Source of the DNA: Rotaria sordida | Lineage: Eukaryota > Rotifera > Eurotatoria > Philodinida > Philodinidae | NCBI GenBank assembly: GCA_905250125.1 | Contig: CAJNOL010000497.1 | Coordinates: 1 to 64,000 of the forward strand | Length of the DNA: 64,000 nucleotides | Direction of reading: 5' to 3' | Shown here: piece after piece, positions 1-11,177 of the stretch | Layout of the letters: each line of letters opens with the position of its first letter | Numbering within the stretch: the stretch's first letter is position 1 | Translations under genes and position numbers: made by a program | Notes under the pieces: model-generated | Database searches by the model: none | Told to the model about the DNA's origin: nothing | Seen by the model: the letters and a program-made list of their open reading frames with translations, nothing else

Positions 1-2
1 TG

Positions 3-1644
3 TCAAAATTAACATTTAATGAACAATCAGTAAAAGGTCTACTTCATGATTATAATGATTATGCAAATAAATTAGTTGATTATGATGTTTATCAATCATT
101 TTTAACGATTCTTGATAATGCAAAAAAGAATTTAGGAGCTAAACCTGATTTAAAAGTAAAAATAAAAAGAATTTTTTCCTTTTGTTTGTTATTTTTCATT
201 GATTGAAAATGATCCGATTTCTTTATAAAAGGTTCTAATTGGTGAATTATCGACTCGTATCAATAAAGAAAGATCACCAAATGGAATTTTAATTGCTGTA
301 CAACAAGCACAACAAAAAACAAAACAACAACCAAAAGGTAAAAAAAATCAAAACTAAAAAAGAACTAACGATGAAAGTCCTTCAATTTGTGGGGCAGACC
401 TTTTTGGTATCCGTTCCGATCACAGTCTAGAAAAAACTATTCCAGAGTTTATTCATATCACATCAAAAAAAATTTCTTTAGTCCTTATTTTTTGATTTAG
501 TCGATGACTGGCACTTTTTCAGTCACCTCTTTTGAATTATGTTCTAATTGATGATTTATAAGATACTTTGCTTAAAACTAGAGAATATTGAACTATAATC
601 TTTAGTTTCGGTTGAAACAACTTTTTTCTCGTAGTCTCAGTCCCGTCCGGTCTCAGCAACTTCTCATTCTGGTGGTCCAGGTCTAGGCCTATACTCACAT
701 CCACACCCTTTTTCTTATGATCACAGTGACCGAAACTGGAGCTACAGTTGGTCTCGCACATCTCTAGTTGAGATTATGTGCATTATGTGGATTTAAATGA
801 GCTATGAATACTCTGAAAGGAGCTCGTGTCCTTAGCTTATTGCTGTGAAGATTCTGCACTTTTTAAATGAATGCTGTGATCCTTAAGAAAAAAAATTCAT
901 TTTCAAATTTCGATTTGTAATTTTGTATAGAAACAGGTCTTAACTAGAATAGATTATTGTGAAAGTTACAGATCTTGCCACTGTTACTATTCTAAGATAG
1001 AACTATGATAATAGTATGTCTTTTACGTCACTCGTATAAATGAGCAGATTTAATGTTCTTATTTTAGTATAGAAGTCAATCAAAAGGCCTGAAACTTTCA
1101 CAATAAACTTCTCTTGTTTAAGTCTGTCTCTATGCGAAATTTCAAGTTGAAATTTAAAAACGAGTTTTTCTGAGAGGGATTATGAGATTGATTTAGGAAG
1201 TGTAGTAGCTCCGCAGCAATAAGCTACAGGCACAAACTTTTTTCAAGATATACATAGCTCATTTGGTTCTATATAATCTTAACTTAAAAGCAATTTATCA
1301 GTCAGAGTACTTTTCTCGTAAAATTCTTTTTATTTATAACAAAGTTTATTTTATTTTATTTTATTTTTCAATAGCTGCTCGTGCTGGTGGAGCGAAGAAA
1401 GGTAAACAAACAACAAGTCGTAGTAAAGCAAAAGCAAAACAATGTAAGATTTAATTTTTAAAGAAATAAAAAAAACAAATATTATGATAATTCATTTTGA
1501 TTTTTAGCTGATGATAATGACGATGATGATTTAAAAGAAAATGATGGCGACGATGATGATGATGAAAATGTATTTAAACGACCAATGAGAAAAGAACCAA
1601 AAGTGCAAACAATAAGTCGATCAAAACGTGGTGCGGACGCGTAA
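3..1644 (+). CDS. 3' end of an unidentified gene with a basic then acidic C-terminal tail
   Basis: The window opens inside a coding exon (3 to about 161) that reads KLTFNEQSVKGLLHDY and onward. An exon from about 232 to 340 (IGELSTRINKERSPNG), one from about 1373 to 1443 (AARAGGAKKGKQ) and one from about 1508 follow. The joins use GT-AG introns of about 70 nt, about 1030 nt and about 65 nt. The tail is Lys/Arg-rich and then a run of Asp, as in many chromatin or cohesin/condensin-associated proteins. I do not recognise the family, and the 5' part lies outside the window. The frame stops at 1642-1644, but another frame continues a similar acidic tail to a stop at 1695-1697, so a one-base error or mutation near 1630-1645 is possible. 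The large intron carries an inverted repeat. Confidence 0.6.
793..1265. repeat. Foldback (inverted-repeat) element inside an intron
   Basis: The left arm (about 793-985) and the reverse complement of the right arm (about 1080-1265) align over most of their length. Both share AAATGAGCTATG, then TAGCTTATTGCTG, then TTATTGTGAAAGTT in the same order. The arms are diverged, with roughly a quarter or more mismatches. It lies wholly inside the about 1 kb intron of the first gene and resembles the foldback at 48189-48352. Confidence 0.7.
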
Positions 1645-1697
1645 CTGCACGTAAAAAAGCAGCTGTAGTAGCGAGTGATGATGAAGATGATGATTAA

Positions 1698-4600
1698 CTT
1701 ATTTTTTTTTGTTTTTTCTTGTATTATATTAAATTGTATATTTTGATTTGGTTATTTACTTTTTCTTTTGATGTTATTCTTTCTCTTTCTTCTTCTCTTA
1801 ATATCCATTATTAGAAGATTTTGTTATGCATAATACTTTCATTTATTTTGTGCTTCATTGTGAAAAAAAAATTATAAACGGTTTTGTTTCTGTCTGAATA
1901 TTACAAATAAAAGATCTGTTAATGAAACAATTTTTTTTTTTGAAAAGGTTAATATTAATTAAAAATCATTGATATTTTTCTAACAGCAAGAAAATATTTT
2001 ATCTTGATAAGAAAAAAAGAAACGTTTAATCGTTGATCGCACTACAATTTTGTATGAAGATCTTGACAGAAAAACAAATGAAAGAATTTATTTTCTATGA
2101 TCCTTGTCATCCAATGGAAAAGAAAGATCTAGTTATATATGGAAAGTAATCAAATATTCGTACACAAAAATAGAATATAAACAAGCTGTATCGTAGGGTT
2201 TGTATACAGTACGGCAATAAAACAAGTAACGCGTCGGCTCTTTGAGCCTCGCTCAGCTCAACTCAATCCTGAAAGCTTGGGACTATGGTATAGAGCATTG
2301 AGTATTCTATAACTAAACATATATTCCTAAATGAATCTGAAATAAAACCAAGTAATTTATTTTGCGAACGGAATTGCCAATAAGTATTAGAGTAAATTTT
2401 CTTTACAATAACATATAGTTTAAAATTCGTTTGTATTTAATATGTATTAATTATATGCTATTATTGGATACTCATGTTGGAAAGCATTTCAAAAAATTCT
2501 TTAGTTAAAAATGCTTGATGATACAAATATTTGTCACAAAACTTATCCAAGAAGAAAAACATTGATAAGACTTTCTCGAATAATCTAATTCATAGGTGTC
2601 TAAATGTTGTACTCATACTTGTCTACAAAGAAACTACAGATTTTTTAAATTTCTTTTTCAATATTGAGTTGTATTAAACAAATGGTAGAAAAAAACAAAT
2701 ATTTACAATTATAAAGAAAACAATGACAAAAAAACCTGTTCGATTATACTTTATTCATTAAATCTTTGATTGTTTGTTATTCTTCCGACAGACCTGATGT
2801 TATCAATATTGGTAGTGAGTGTTGGTTCTTTTAGAGCAACCTCACTCTTACATAGAACATATCGTCGAAATGATTCATGGAATGCAAGAAGAGTGTGGGT
2901 GTGAGTGTAGGTGGAGGTGTGAGTGTCGGTTTGACTAAAGAAACAAGTACCTATACACCCCTACCCATCTTTTGAACAGTCGAATATCTCAACAGAAGAC
3001 ACGTGACTTCGTCAACTTTCTCTGTCAAAGTTATAACTTTGTCGACCGGTGTAACTTCGATACGACATATATATATGTAGATGAGCGTGAAATAGCCAAA
3101 AAATCTATCGTTTCTTTATTCTACAAAATGGGCAGAAACATAGAAAAGAGAAAGTACATTTAACATCTTTCGAGTCAAAATTTCACGCTACAAGCCAATA
3201 GAAGCGAGAATGTATAGTGGACAGCGTCATTTATATCAGATTCAGAAGAAAGCGATAGAGCATAGTGGTGATCAAAATGAATTATATCTGAATAACAAAT
3301 CACTCATCGTTATGCGACTCACAGTGGTCGAAAACCCTCATGCACAAACAATGAAAAGACTCTTCTCTCTCGAAAAAATCATATTTTTGACACGTTACAG
3401 ACACCCAGTGTAACAAGAATAAGCTTTGAACGATACTTGAGAAAAAGTTCGAGCTTGCGTAGATTAAAAGAGCAGACTCTGCACTATCGAATGATCACCT
3501 TGGAATTGAAAATCTATTTGAAAACGTTTTTCTTCGGTAGGGCATAAAATCTTCAACGGTAATCAACAACCTTAGTTATTCACTAATCTATTGAATATAG
3601 TATACATTTGACCCCGAAAGGCCACTCTTTCTAATGCTGAAAAGATGAGATTGCTAGCTAGATCCGTTCGCGAGATATTACTCCTACAGTTTTCTCCATC
3701 TATTTCTGGCATCGACATTAGAATAGTTAACAATAATATGGACTTTGGACAATATAGAATTACAAGCAATGTAGATTGCATCTCTTATTCCCGCAAGGGG
3801 GCCTATAATTATGGCACAGCAACTTTTCAGTATTTTGAACTTTTCTCTCCAAACAGCAAGTGGCAAAACTGAGAGACAATGATACTGTGCAGTGCTTAGA
3901 TGCTAGTATGCACATACACTATTAGTAGATCTATAGTACATATTCTGGAAATGAAAGGAAGATTTTTCTTTGTATATGTGAGGGGGCCTATAATTTTGGG
4001 AACCCTGTAATTCTCTGCATCATTTCAGAGTTTGTCACTAATAGTCTAAAATAAATTTCACTAGTTAATACTGCTATCATTAATTGAGTATATATGTAGA
4101 TATGTCTGTAAATATTTGAACTGTGTCAAATTTAGGAAAAAACTTTTCAAATGAGCTTTTATTAAAGAAATATTTTCTGTTGTTTTTTTATTTCAATATC
4201 ATCAAAATAATACTTTTTTTTCTAAGATAGAACTGATCTGTGAACGAATCTTTTTCTATTGTATTTCTAGCTTTAAATATATTCTGTTTTATTAGAAAAA
4301 AAATTGTTTTGGCTTGAACTTGTGATGATTTCGAGACTAAAATCTTTGTATGGTTTTTAGAAAATTATATTTTCATATGACAAATCATAAATTAGATTTA
4401 TGCACTGTATGATGATAAATATTGCAAAAATAGTATTTAGTCAAAAAGACTCAGTTGCTTTTACTTTCATTGATTGGATAGAAATGAAACTATAAGGAAA
4501 TAATGATTCTCGACTATTCGATATTGAAATTACCATTAGTAGTAAATTTTTTTGTTAATGTTCAATTAAGAGTATTGATAAAATCAACCATCATTACATC

Positions 4601-4849
4601 AATGTTGACTGACTGGACTGTTACCTTTAGAATATATTAGCATCTAACTTTTCAAAATTACAACAGAATATGTATTCATTTGTTTTCATATAGATTTCAA
4701 ATCCTATTCCATGGAATCACAGTCTTACAATTATGGGAAACAAAAACTTCTACAGTTATCAAATGAACATTACGCAGATGAATTGATAGCTAAAGACGAC
4801 ATTGTATACTGACTGATCTGATTTTAAAAGATTCTAAGAATTTAATATA
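1698..4849. other. Intergenic, no supported gene
   Basis: AT-rich sequence between the first gene and the TMEM26-like gene. Open frames here are short, lack homology I can recognise, and overlap each other on both strands. There is a GT-rich stretch near 2890-2935 and a perfect 16-bp palindrome at 3026-3041. A motif GGGGGCCTATAATT occurs twice in the same orientation (about 3796 and 3983). I see nothing else to call. Confidence 0.6.
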
Positions 4850-5384
4850 CAGGATGTTTCATAGACCTGGTCGAAAAAGAAACGTGAATATCCTTTTAAC
4901 AGAAAATCTTGATAAAGTAATGTCGCGACAATATTATCAATGAAAAAAATTATTTTACTATGCGTAAAACTCTTTTTTTGAGTCCACAAGTATGATTATG
5001 CGACATAACCTCTCTATTATTTCACAAAGACGAAGTTTCTCTCTATTTAAATCACAAAGTCTGTCAATTTCTGGAGAACATTTCTCCATTACAAGTGCAA
5101 TAGAAGAGACAATTCATATCAATGAGCATTACACTCAGCTGAGCTAACGTGATTCAACGTTTTTTATATCAAAAAAATTTCAAACTAAATTTTATCTGAT
5201 GTTTTTTACAGATAGTTTCAAAAATGATAGAGTTGTGTATAAGCGATCTATTAAAGATAAATTTATGTGAAATAAAACTTTAATGGATATGAAATGAAAC
5301 TATAAAAAAAGCCTTACGTTAATCGCTTGGACCATTCATGAGATATTCATATTTCTTTTTCGATCGGACTTTTTGAACATCCTA
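4850..5384. mobile_element. Non-autonomous Tc1/mariner-like element (MITE)
   Basis: The left end starts CAGGATGTTTCATAGACC and continues GGTCGAAAAAGAAACGTG. The reverse complement of the right end starts TAGGATGTTCAAAAAGTCC and continues GATCGAAAAAGAAATATG. This gives terminal inverted repeats of about 45 bp with about nine mismatches. Both ends are flanked by TA (4848-4849 and 5385-5386), the target duplication typical of Tc1/mariner transposons. The 535-bp element has no transposase-sized frame, so it would need a transposase supplied from elsewhere. It lies about 90 bp upstream of the TMEM26-like start codon. Confidence 0.8.
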
Positions 5385-5477
5385 TATTATACAAGTACAA
5401 CCAATATTAATATTTTCCAAAAAAAAAACAACAAAATAAAATCTAAAAACGCGCATTGTTAAATCGATTCTTCTTTC

Positions 5478-6695
5478 ATGTCTACTGTTAAATTTAATTC
5501 ATTCTTTGATAGTAATACACTTCGTCGTCTATCAGTTCGTTTAATTTTAATTGGTTTTGCTATGTTTATGATGTGTTCAATAATGTGTGTAACACAAAAT
5601 TATTATGTATTAACATATTGTTGTGGTATATTAGCAATAACAATTGAAGGTAGTATAAGTCTTTATTATCAATTTCGTGGTGAATGGAAAGAATTTAAAT
5701 GGTTTTCACCATCAATTATTTTATTTATTGTAACATGTGTACCAACATTAAAAATATTAAAACAACATCAATTACATGTTAGTCAAATATTTAAACAAAC
5801 AAATATTGAATTATTACTTAAACGTAATATAACATATTGTTTTAATATTACTTTTGAATCAAAATTAATTGGTTATAATAAAAAGAAAATTCCATTATAT
5901 ATATTTAAATGTTCAAAAGATGAATTAATTTTTTTTAATAAAGATAATTTTCAATTAATGTGTTCATTATTAACTAAAATACAATATCGTCAATGTCAAT
6001 CATCTAAACGTTGTCGAACTGATCCAAGTTTAATTATATTATGGTCATTTATGAAAAATTCATGTACACGTTGGAGAGAATTAATTAATCGTTTTACATT
6101 AATTGGTATATTAAGTGATGAATTAGCTGGCTTTATGCTTATTGAACAATTACTTTTACTTGTATTAGTTATTGTTAATTGGATATGGCCACAAACAGAA
6201 AATTCCGAAGAAATTTTTTTTGCTCAAATGTTACGTCAATATTTAGCTGCTGCACCTGATATTGTAGAATTTTATGGAAATTTTCATCAAGGTGAAAATT
6301 TAAATAAATTACAAGATCGAAATAATTTACAAACAATTATTTTTATTATATTTATTATGTCAACATTTCAATTTAGTATGAATTTACAAATGAAAATAAA
6401 ACCAACAAGAAATTTACATAGAAAAAAATTTTCTCAATTAAATTTAAAAAATAAATCTTTAGTTTTATTTGAATTAATTTTTTCTACATCAATGTGGTCA
6501 GTTATTTATATAACAATAACACAAGATCTACCATTTTTAATAATACGTTGGTATTTTCTTACATTTATGTCAGATAGTTCCAGTAAAATGGTTTTCTTTT
6601 TAATGAAAAATGCTTTAACTATAATGATATCATTTCATTCTGGTTTTAATGATATTATTGAATTTAAAGAAAATATTCAAAAAAAAAAGAAATAA
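5478..6695 (+). CDS. TMEM26-like multi-pass membrane protein
   Basis: A 405-residue, intron-less frame. Several hydrophobic segments are visible: about residues 20-40, 45-65, 77-95, then several between about 215 and 400. The signature WFSPSIILFIVTCVPTL follows the second segment and matches the WFSPAIFLYLISIVPSL stretch of vertebrate TMEM26. Later blocks (APDIVEFYGNF, then STSMWSVIYITITQDLPFL, then a final MKNALTIMISFHS segment) keep the family order of aspartate/glutamate and aromatic motifs. The role of TMEM26 is poorly known; it is a cell-surface or membrane protein. A single exon is unusual beside the intron-rich neighbours and may reflect a retrocopy or intron loss. The C-terminus is a poly-lysine run. 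Confidence 0.8.
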   Translation: MSTVKFNSFFDSNTLRRLSVRLILIGFAMFMMCSIMCVTQNYYVLTYCCGILAITIEGSISLYYQFRGEWKEFKWFSPSIILFIVTCVPTLKILKQHQLHVSQIFKQTNIELLLKRNITYCFNITFESKLIGYNKKKIPLYIFKCSKDELIFFNKDNFQLMCSLLTKIQYRQCQSSKRCRTDPSLIILWSFMKNSCTRWRELINRFTLIGILSDELAGFMLIEQLLLLVLVIVNWIWPQTENSEEIFFAQMLRQYLAAAPDIVEFYGNFHQGENLNKLQDRNNLQTIIFIIFIMSTFQFSMNLQMKIKPTRNLHRKKFSQLNLKNKSLVLFELIFSTSMWSVIYITITQDLPFLIIRWYFLTFMSDSSSKMVFFLMKNALTIMISFHSGFNDIIEFKENIQKKKK

Positions 6696-9470
6696 AAATA
6701 ATTAAAGATAAAGTTTTTTTTTGTATTTGTATAAGTGTTAAGTTCACATAGATTGGTTATATATGTTACAGAAGAAATTAAAATTTTAATCTTTCTCTAG
6801 AATCGTATTTTTTTTTTTATTAAAAAAGATTGTAAAATGAAAAAAAGAAAGTTCAGCACTCTTCACTTTAAAAAAAACTTGCTCTCGCTCACACGCACAT
6901 CCAATGCCATTTTGAAAGATAATATAATAATTTTCATGGTAATAAAACGTTTGTTAATACAAATAATGGTGTATGTATTGGTGCTAGAATAATTTAAAAA
7001 ATCTCTATAGGAGAATTTCCGAGGAGATAACAACTGATTTCAGTTAGCTAAAAATCAAAATTAAATCATTTAAAATCAGCGATCATAATTCAAAAAATAA
7101 TTTTTTACAACCTTGAAATAGAACCAAACTTGATATTTTTATTCGAGTAATATTTAACAGTTTTCAATATGACTAATATTCCATCGACTGTTTGTAAAGA
7201 AAAAAGAGGATTCGATGTCCAAAATAAAAGAGAATTTTGTTGTTTGCGGACGAAAAGTACTAACAAATATCTCCATTTATGAAGAACTCGTCGAGGCAGT
7301 ATAACAAAGTAGCAAAAGTCAACTTCGGATCCATTTAGTTTCGTACTCATTCCTTACAATTCTGAAAATTTCTCAGTTTTATTGGATTTTCGTTAACTTT
7401 GCTAATTTTTCCAACTTATCAAAGAACTTTTGCTTTGTCTACATCTCTGAATACTTGAGAATACTAAACGACCATAAAAATCTGCATTTTCCATGTATTT
7501 CTGAGTTTTGTGAATTGTATCGATATTTCGTAGATTTTTTTCGGATTTTATTCTATTTCGATGAACTTCACTCGTTTTTCTGATGTGTGAAAAGGTCTCA
7601 AATGTTTTCTATATTTGTGTGTGCGTGGAAATCGTCAAGCCGAAAACTTAAAGTCAGTACTGTTCACATAGAGGAAACCTCCATATTTCGGACATCTCGG
7701 TATTCTAGTCTCTGTGCACTTGTTTTCAGCTGTCGACAACAATGGAGAACCTTTTCGTAAGTGAACAGTACCTTACATTGATGGCATCTTTTCCGTAATT
7801 TATCACAATTCGAAAGAATCTTGAGTTCAGATATCTAGTAAAAAGTCTTGGGCGGCAAAATCAATTTTTCATATTCCAGGTTTGTAACCTATGCGTTTTC
7901 TGTTGTCAAGACTTTTTTGAATTTTGAGAACTAATCATTTTTTTCTTGAATCAACCTGTACACGTAATTGAACAGTGCATAGATTAGTATGCGGCATACC
8001 TTGCAGGACAAACGGAATTGAGAAAAGATAGATCAGGAAGCGTGACCGAAAGAATTGAACACACATTCATATATCTACTTATGAAGCATCAAGAATCGAC
8101 AATTTCTCGTGAGAAAACTCGAGTCGGGGATGACTCACACGCATATTGACTAGAAAGTGTTCAAATAGTGTTTTCAGTAGTTATTTCGAAACGAATCCCC
8201 AAAACTGAAAGAGGTTCTAATAAATAATATGCGAAGTTGACCTAGGCAAAGTGCTATGTAACATAACCTCAATAAAGGAAACTTGATATACTTTAGTAAT
8301 AATAACGAAAAATTGACAACATTTCAAAAGTCGTTACTTCTGCTTAGTAAACATTTTCAAAACGTCTCTTGGTTATTTGCCACGACATAATAAAAGTAGG
8401 AAGCATATGTGTGTTTACAAAGATATATCAAACTATGAACGACCAGATGAAGTAATAAAAACGAACCTTTTCATCAATCAGTACTATTTCTGTGAAAAAA
8501 AGAGGAAAATGAGGCGAAGTGGGAGGTCATGGATGTTCTATTGTTGATCTCAATGATAAGACGATATCTTTCGAAGAAGTAAATCATTTAGTATACAAGA
8601 AATTAGCAAGATCAAAATGTGGAACTTCTAACAAAAAAACTTATTGAAATGAATAATGATGAAGAAGAAAATGAAGACAATTAACAACATCAAGCTAACG
8701 AGCAGTCTAGTAAAAATGACAGTATGGATGAATATAATGAATTTGATCTTGATATTATTCCAGATGTGTCTAGTTCTACGATTCACGGAATGCATATATT
8801 TGATTCTATCGATAATTGTCAATGTGAATCCTTCTTTCTCATCGAAACAAGATGATCATAGAAAGAATTACATACGCAAATAGACCAACAATTTGTATTC
8901 TTCAAAAACTCAATCTATTTTGTCTTCTAATCGATTAAATAGGGTTCAAGAGAAAAGATTATTTTTTTCTATATATTCTGTCTTCCATCTATTATATTTC
9001 TCTTATAAGGAAAAATGAATAATATATCTGTCTATTCTTATGTTTCAGATAATGAAATAATAAAGAATTTTGTATCAAATTTCGTTCGAACTTAATCTCA
9101 TCAATAATTTATCTTATACTTATGATCGATAAAATATTACAAATTTAGAGAATTCAACGTATTCCTTTCAAACAAGCAACTATTTTTAGCTGTATAGAAA
9201 TCACAAAAGATAGGCATCGCAATATCGATATTAGAACGAACTCATCAGAGTGAAAATAATGTGAACTTGAAGAAAATTAAAAAAAAATATTCTAAATTTA
9301 CATGAAGACTACATTCAGTGTATAGCATTGTTCCTTCATCTGACTGCTCGAATCATCAAGCCAGCTGTGCTCGCGTTTTTTTCTTTTATATCCATTTGTC
9401 GTACTACTATTATGAGAATGAAAAGTCACATTTTCTTTTTTTTATTTCATTCTTCTCTTGTCTTTTACAG
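6696..9470. other. Intergenic, no supported gene
   Basis: AT-rich sequence of nearly 2.8 kb between the TMEM26-like gene and the orphan membrane protein gene. An 11-bp inverted repeat (GTACTGTTCAC) at about 7657 and 7761 could form a weak hairpin. A coding-like but interrupted stretch near 8485-8860 is listed separately. An intron acceptor at 9469-9470 shows that an upstream non-coding exon of the next gene must lie somewhere in this region; I could not place it. Confidence 0.5.
8530..8855 (+). pseudogene. Coding-like remnant broken by stops and frame changes
   Basis: One frame reads VDLNDKTISFEEVNHLVYKK and stops near 8640. Another begins MNNDEEENEDN, meets a stop, and continues QHQANEQSSKNDSMDEYNEF to a stop near 8853. 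The acidic, polar composition is unlike the translated AT-rich noise around it. It could be a decayed gene, or exons whose introns I could not define. I recognise no family. Confidence 0.2.
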
Positions 9471-9490
9471 GATAGAAATACAAGAACGAA

Positions 9491-10174
9491 ATGCAATTTT
9501 ATCTTTTTTTACTATTTTTCTTTTTTCATTATCAATTTACTTTTATTACAATTGCTTATTCTATTAATGATTACAACGATTTTAATCAAAATTATTCTTC
9601 AATTAACATTGATCTTTATCAATGTGATACTAATAATAGAAAACTCATTAGTACAACAACTACTATTGGCACAATATTTAATAACTTAGAAAATTCATGT
9701 ACCAGCAGTTGTTGTATACTGAATAGTATGAATAAAACAAGTATATATAGGAAAAGCATCCGTAAAATATCATTTCATTTTGTTTCTTTAGATTCTTCAA
9801 ATACATGTCAAGTAACTGTACGATCTTCCACAAATATTTGTCTTGGTCATCTCTGTTATTCTGGTGAATGTGATCATTTTGTATTATTGACCAACTTAAC
9901 TGATGAGAACGAAGTGAAGGATAGTACAACAATTATGAATACATTTCGTTCGCCATTATCTTATATTCCTTGGTCTTCATTATTCAATAAAACACAAACA
10001 AAATGGTCTTCATGGATAGATGAAAGTGGTTTATCAATACGGCATACTATTTTAATTATTTTATTCATTGCAAATATCTCTTTAACATTTATGACATTAA
10101 TTGTAATAATTAAATCAATTCGACATGCAAGCGCAATAGCTAATAGAAAATCATATCGTTATACACTGCTATGA
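9491..10174 (+). CDS. Orphan type I membrane protein with Cys-rich ectodomain
   Basis: The 227-residue frame begins with a hydrophobic signal peptide (about residues 1-24). An extracellular part with about ten cysteines (including the CTSSCC cluster) and several N-glycosylation sequons follows. One transmembrane helix lies at about residues 184-208, and a short basic tail (IKSIRHASAIANRKSYRY) ends the protein. The start is the first ATG after a splice acceptor at 9469-9470, which implies a 5'UTR intron. I do not recognise the family; the architecture suggests a surface receptor or adhesion protein. No intron is visible in the coding part. Confidence 0.65.
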   Translation: MQFYLFLLFFFFHYQFTFITIAYSINDYNDFNQNYSSINIDLYQCDTNNRKLISTTTTIGTIFNNLENSCTSSCCILNSMNKTSIYRKSIRKISFHFVSLDSSNTCQVTVRSSTNICLGHLCYSGECDHFVLLTNLTDENEVKDSTTIMNTFRSPLSYIPWSSLFNKTQTKWSSWIDESGLSIRHTILIILFIANISLTFMTLIVIIKSIRHASAIANRKSYRYTLL

Positions 10175-10256
10175 TCGCTAGATATTGTTGTTGTTTTTTT
10201 TTTATAAAGATTTTATCTTGAAGAAAACTGCATTAAATTTTAAAAAAAAGTACTCA

Positions 10257-11035
10257 TTAAAAAGATACAACAGTCAATTTTTTTCCATCGCGTGCATCGA
10301 TTAATTTACCATAATATTCATTTGTTATTGCTTGTAAACATTTTAAAATATTTTTAGGTGCAACATCGATTGTTAATGAAGCTTTATCTATGTCCATTTC
10401 TGTTTTAACCCAAAATACTAGAGTGGCAGCGGCAGCTGTTTTTAAAGAGAGATTGTAAAATTGTATGGATTTGTATATCATTTGAGTGTCTACAAGTTCA
10501 GCAGTCAGATTATGGTGAATCGAATGGATTCAATCTAATTGTGTCAATGTGGCACAGTGACGAAAGAGATTTTTTTTTGAAGAATTGTTCGAGACTCGTT
10601 GCGGCAACGGTAATGAACATTTCTGATGGATATATGTGTATTAATCGATATGTTTCCATTATATCTTTTTCATTAATACAAAAAAACGTTTAATTTTATT
10701 GCTATGTCTGTATTATTAATTAAACAATTCAGATCTTTTCCATTTAATGTTTCTTGCGCTTTATCAACTGCTTCTCAAACATTTGTATCATCGGTAATGT
10801 TTTTTAATGTAGACAGAACGAAATTTTATTTTTATATCATCTTCAGAAAATTGACTAACCAAGTTGAAATAGTATAATTGTTGTTGAATATTCTTTGGCT
10901 AAAGATCGATCGATCAATTTGACGATGAGTAGCAAAGATATGATAGACTTTAGATGTCAAAAATTGTCTAACTAATCCATAACCGCTGTCTTGGTTAGCT
11001 CCAGTAATCACAACACTTTTAATCTCGAGAATCTA
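10257..11035 (-). pseudogene. Decayed tandem copy of the neighbouring short-chain dehydrogenase
   Basis: Fragments collinear with the intact gene at 11178-12135 are readable. The cofactor-binding start is ITGANQDSGYGLVRQF (near 11010). The middle block is AQETLNGKDLNCLINN (near 10700-10790), preceded by an in-frame TGA. The C-terminus is KCLQAITNEYYGKLIDARDG (ending at 10257). The region that should hold the catalytic Tyr-x-x-x-Lys is lost or scrambled, and the Gly motif is altered. No continuous frame joins the pieces. It is a clear pseudogene from a tandem duplication. Confidence 0.8.
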
Positions 11036-11177
11036 TGTTCTAAAACAAAAAATTGGCCCTCGTTTCTAATAAAACAAAGTCTATATATATTTTTTTATTT
11101 ATTATTATATGAAATTACATTTTACACAAGAAAAAAAATATTCTTGCGACAATTTTGTAATATATGAAGTTATTTAT

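Noticed and set aside
3026..3041. Perfect 16-bp palindrome CAAAGTTATAACTTTG
   Set aside because: Perfect but short; 16-bp AT-rich palindromes are expected occasionally, and no operator or element context was found.
2972..3413. Two plus-strand frames of 63 and 67 residues
   Set aside because: No homology or membrane/secretion features, and no splice signals that would join them. Judged random open frames.
3572..3872. Overlapping frames of 60-75 residues on both strands
   Set aside because: They overlap one another, have no start context, domain or splice support, and lie in a region that looks like transposon or intergenic debris.
7105..7350. Minus-strand frame of 81 residues
   Set aside because: No recognisable domain and atypical composition for a protein; no flanking exons.
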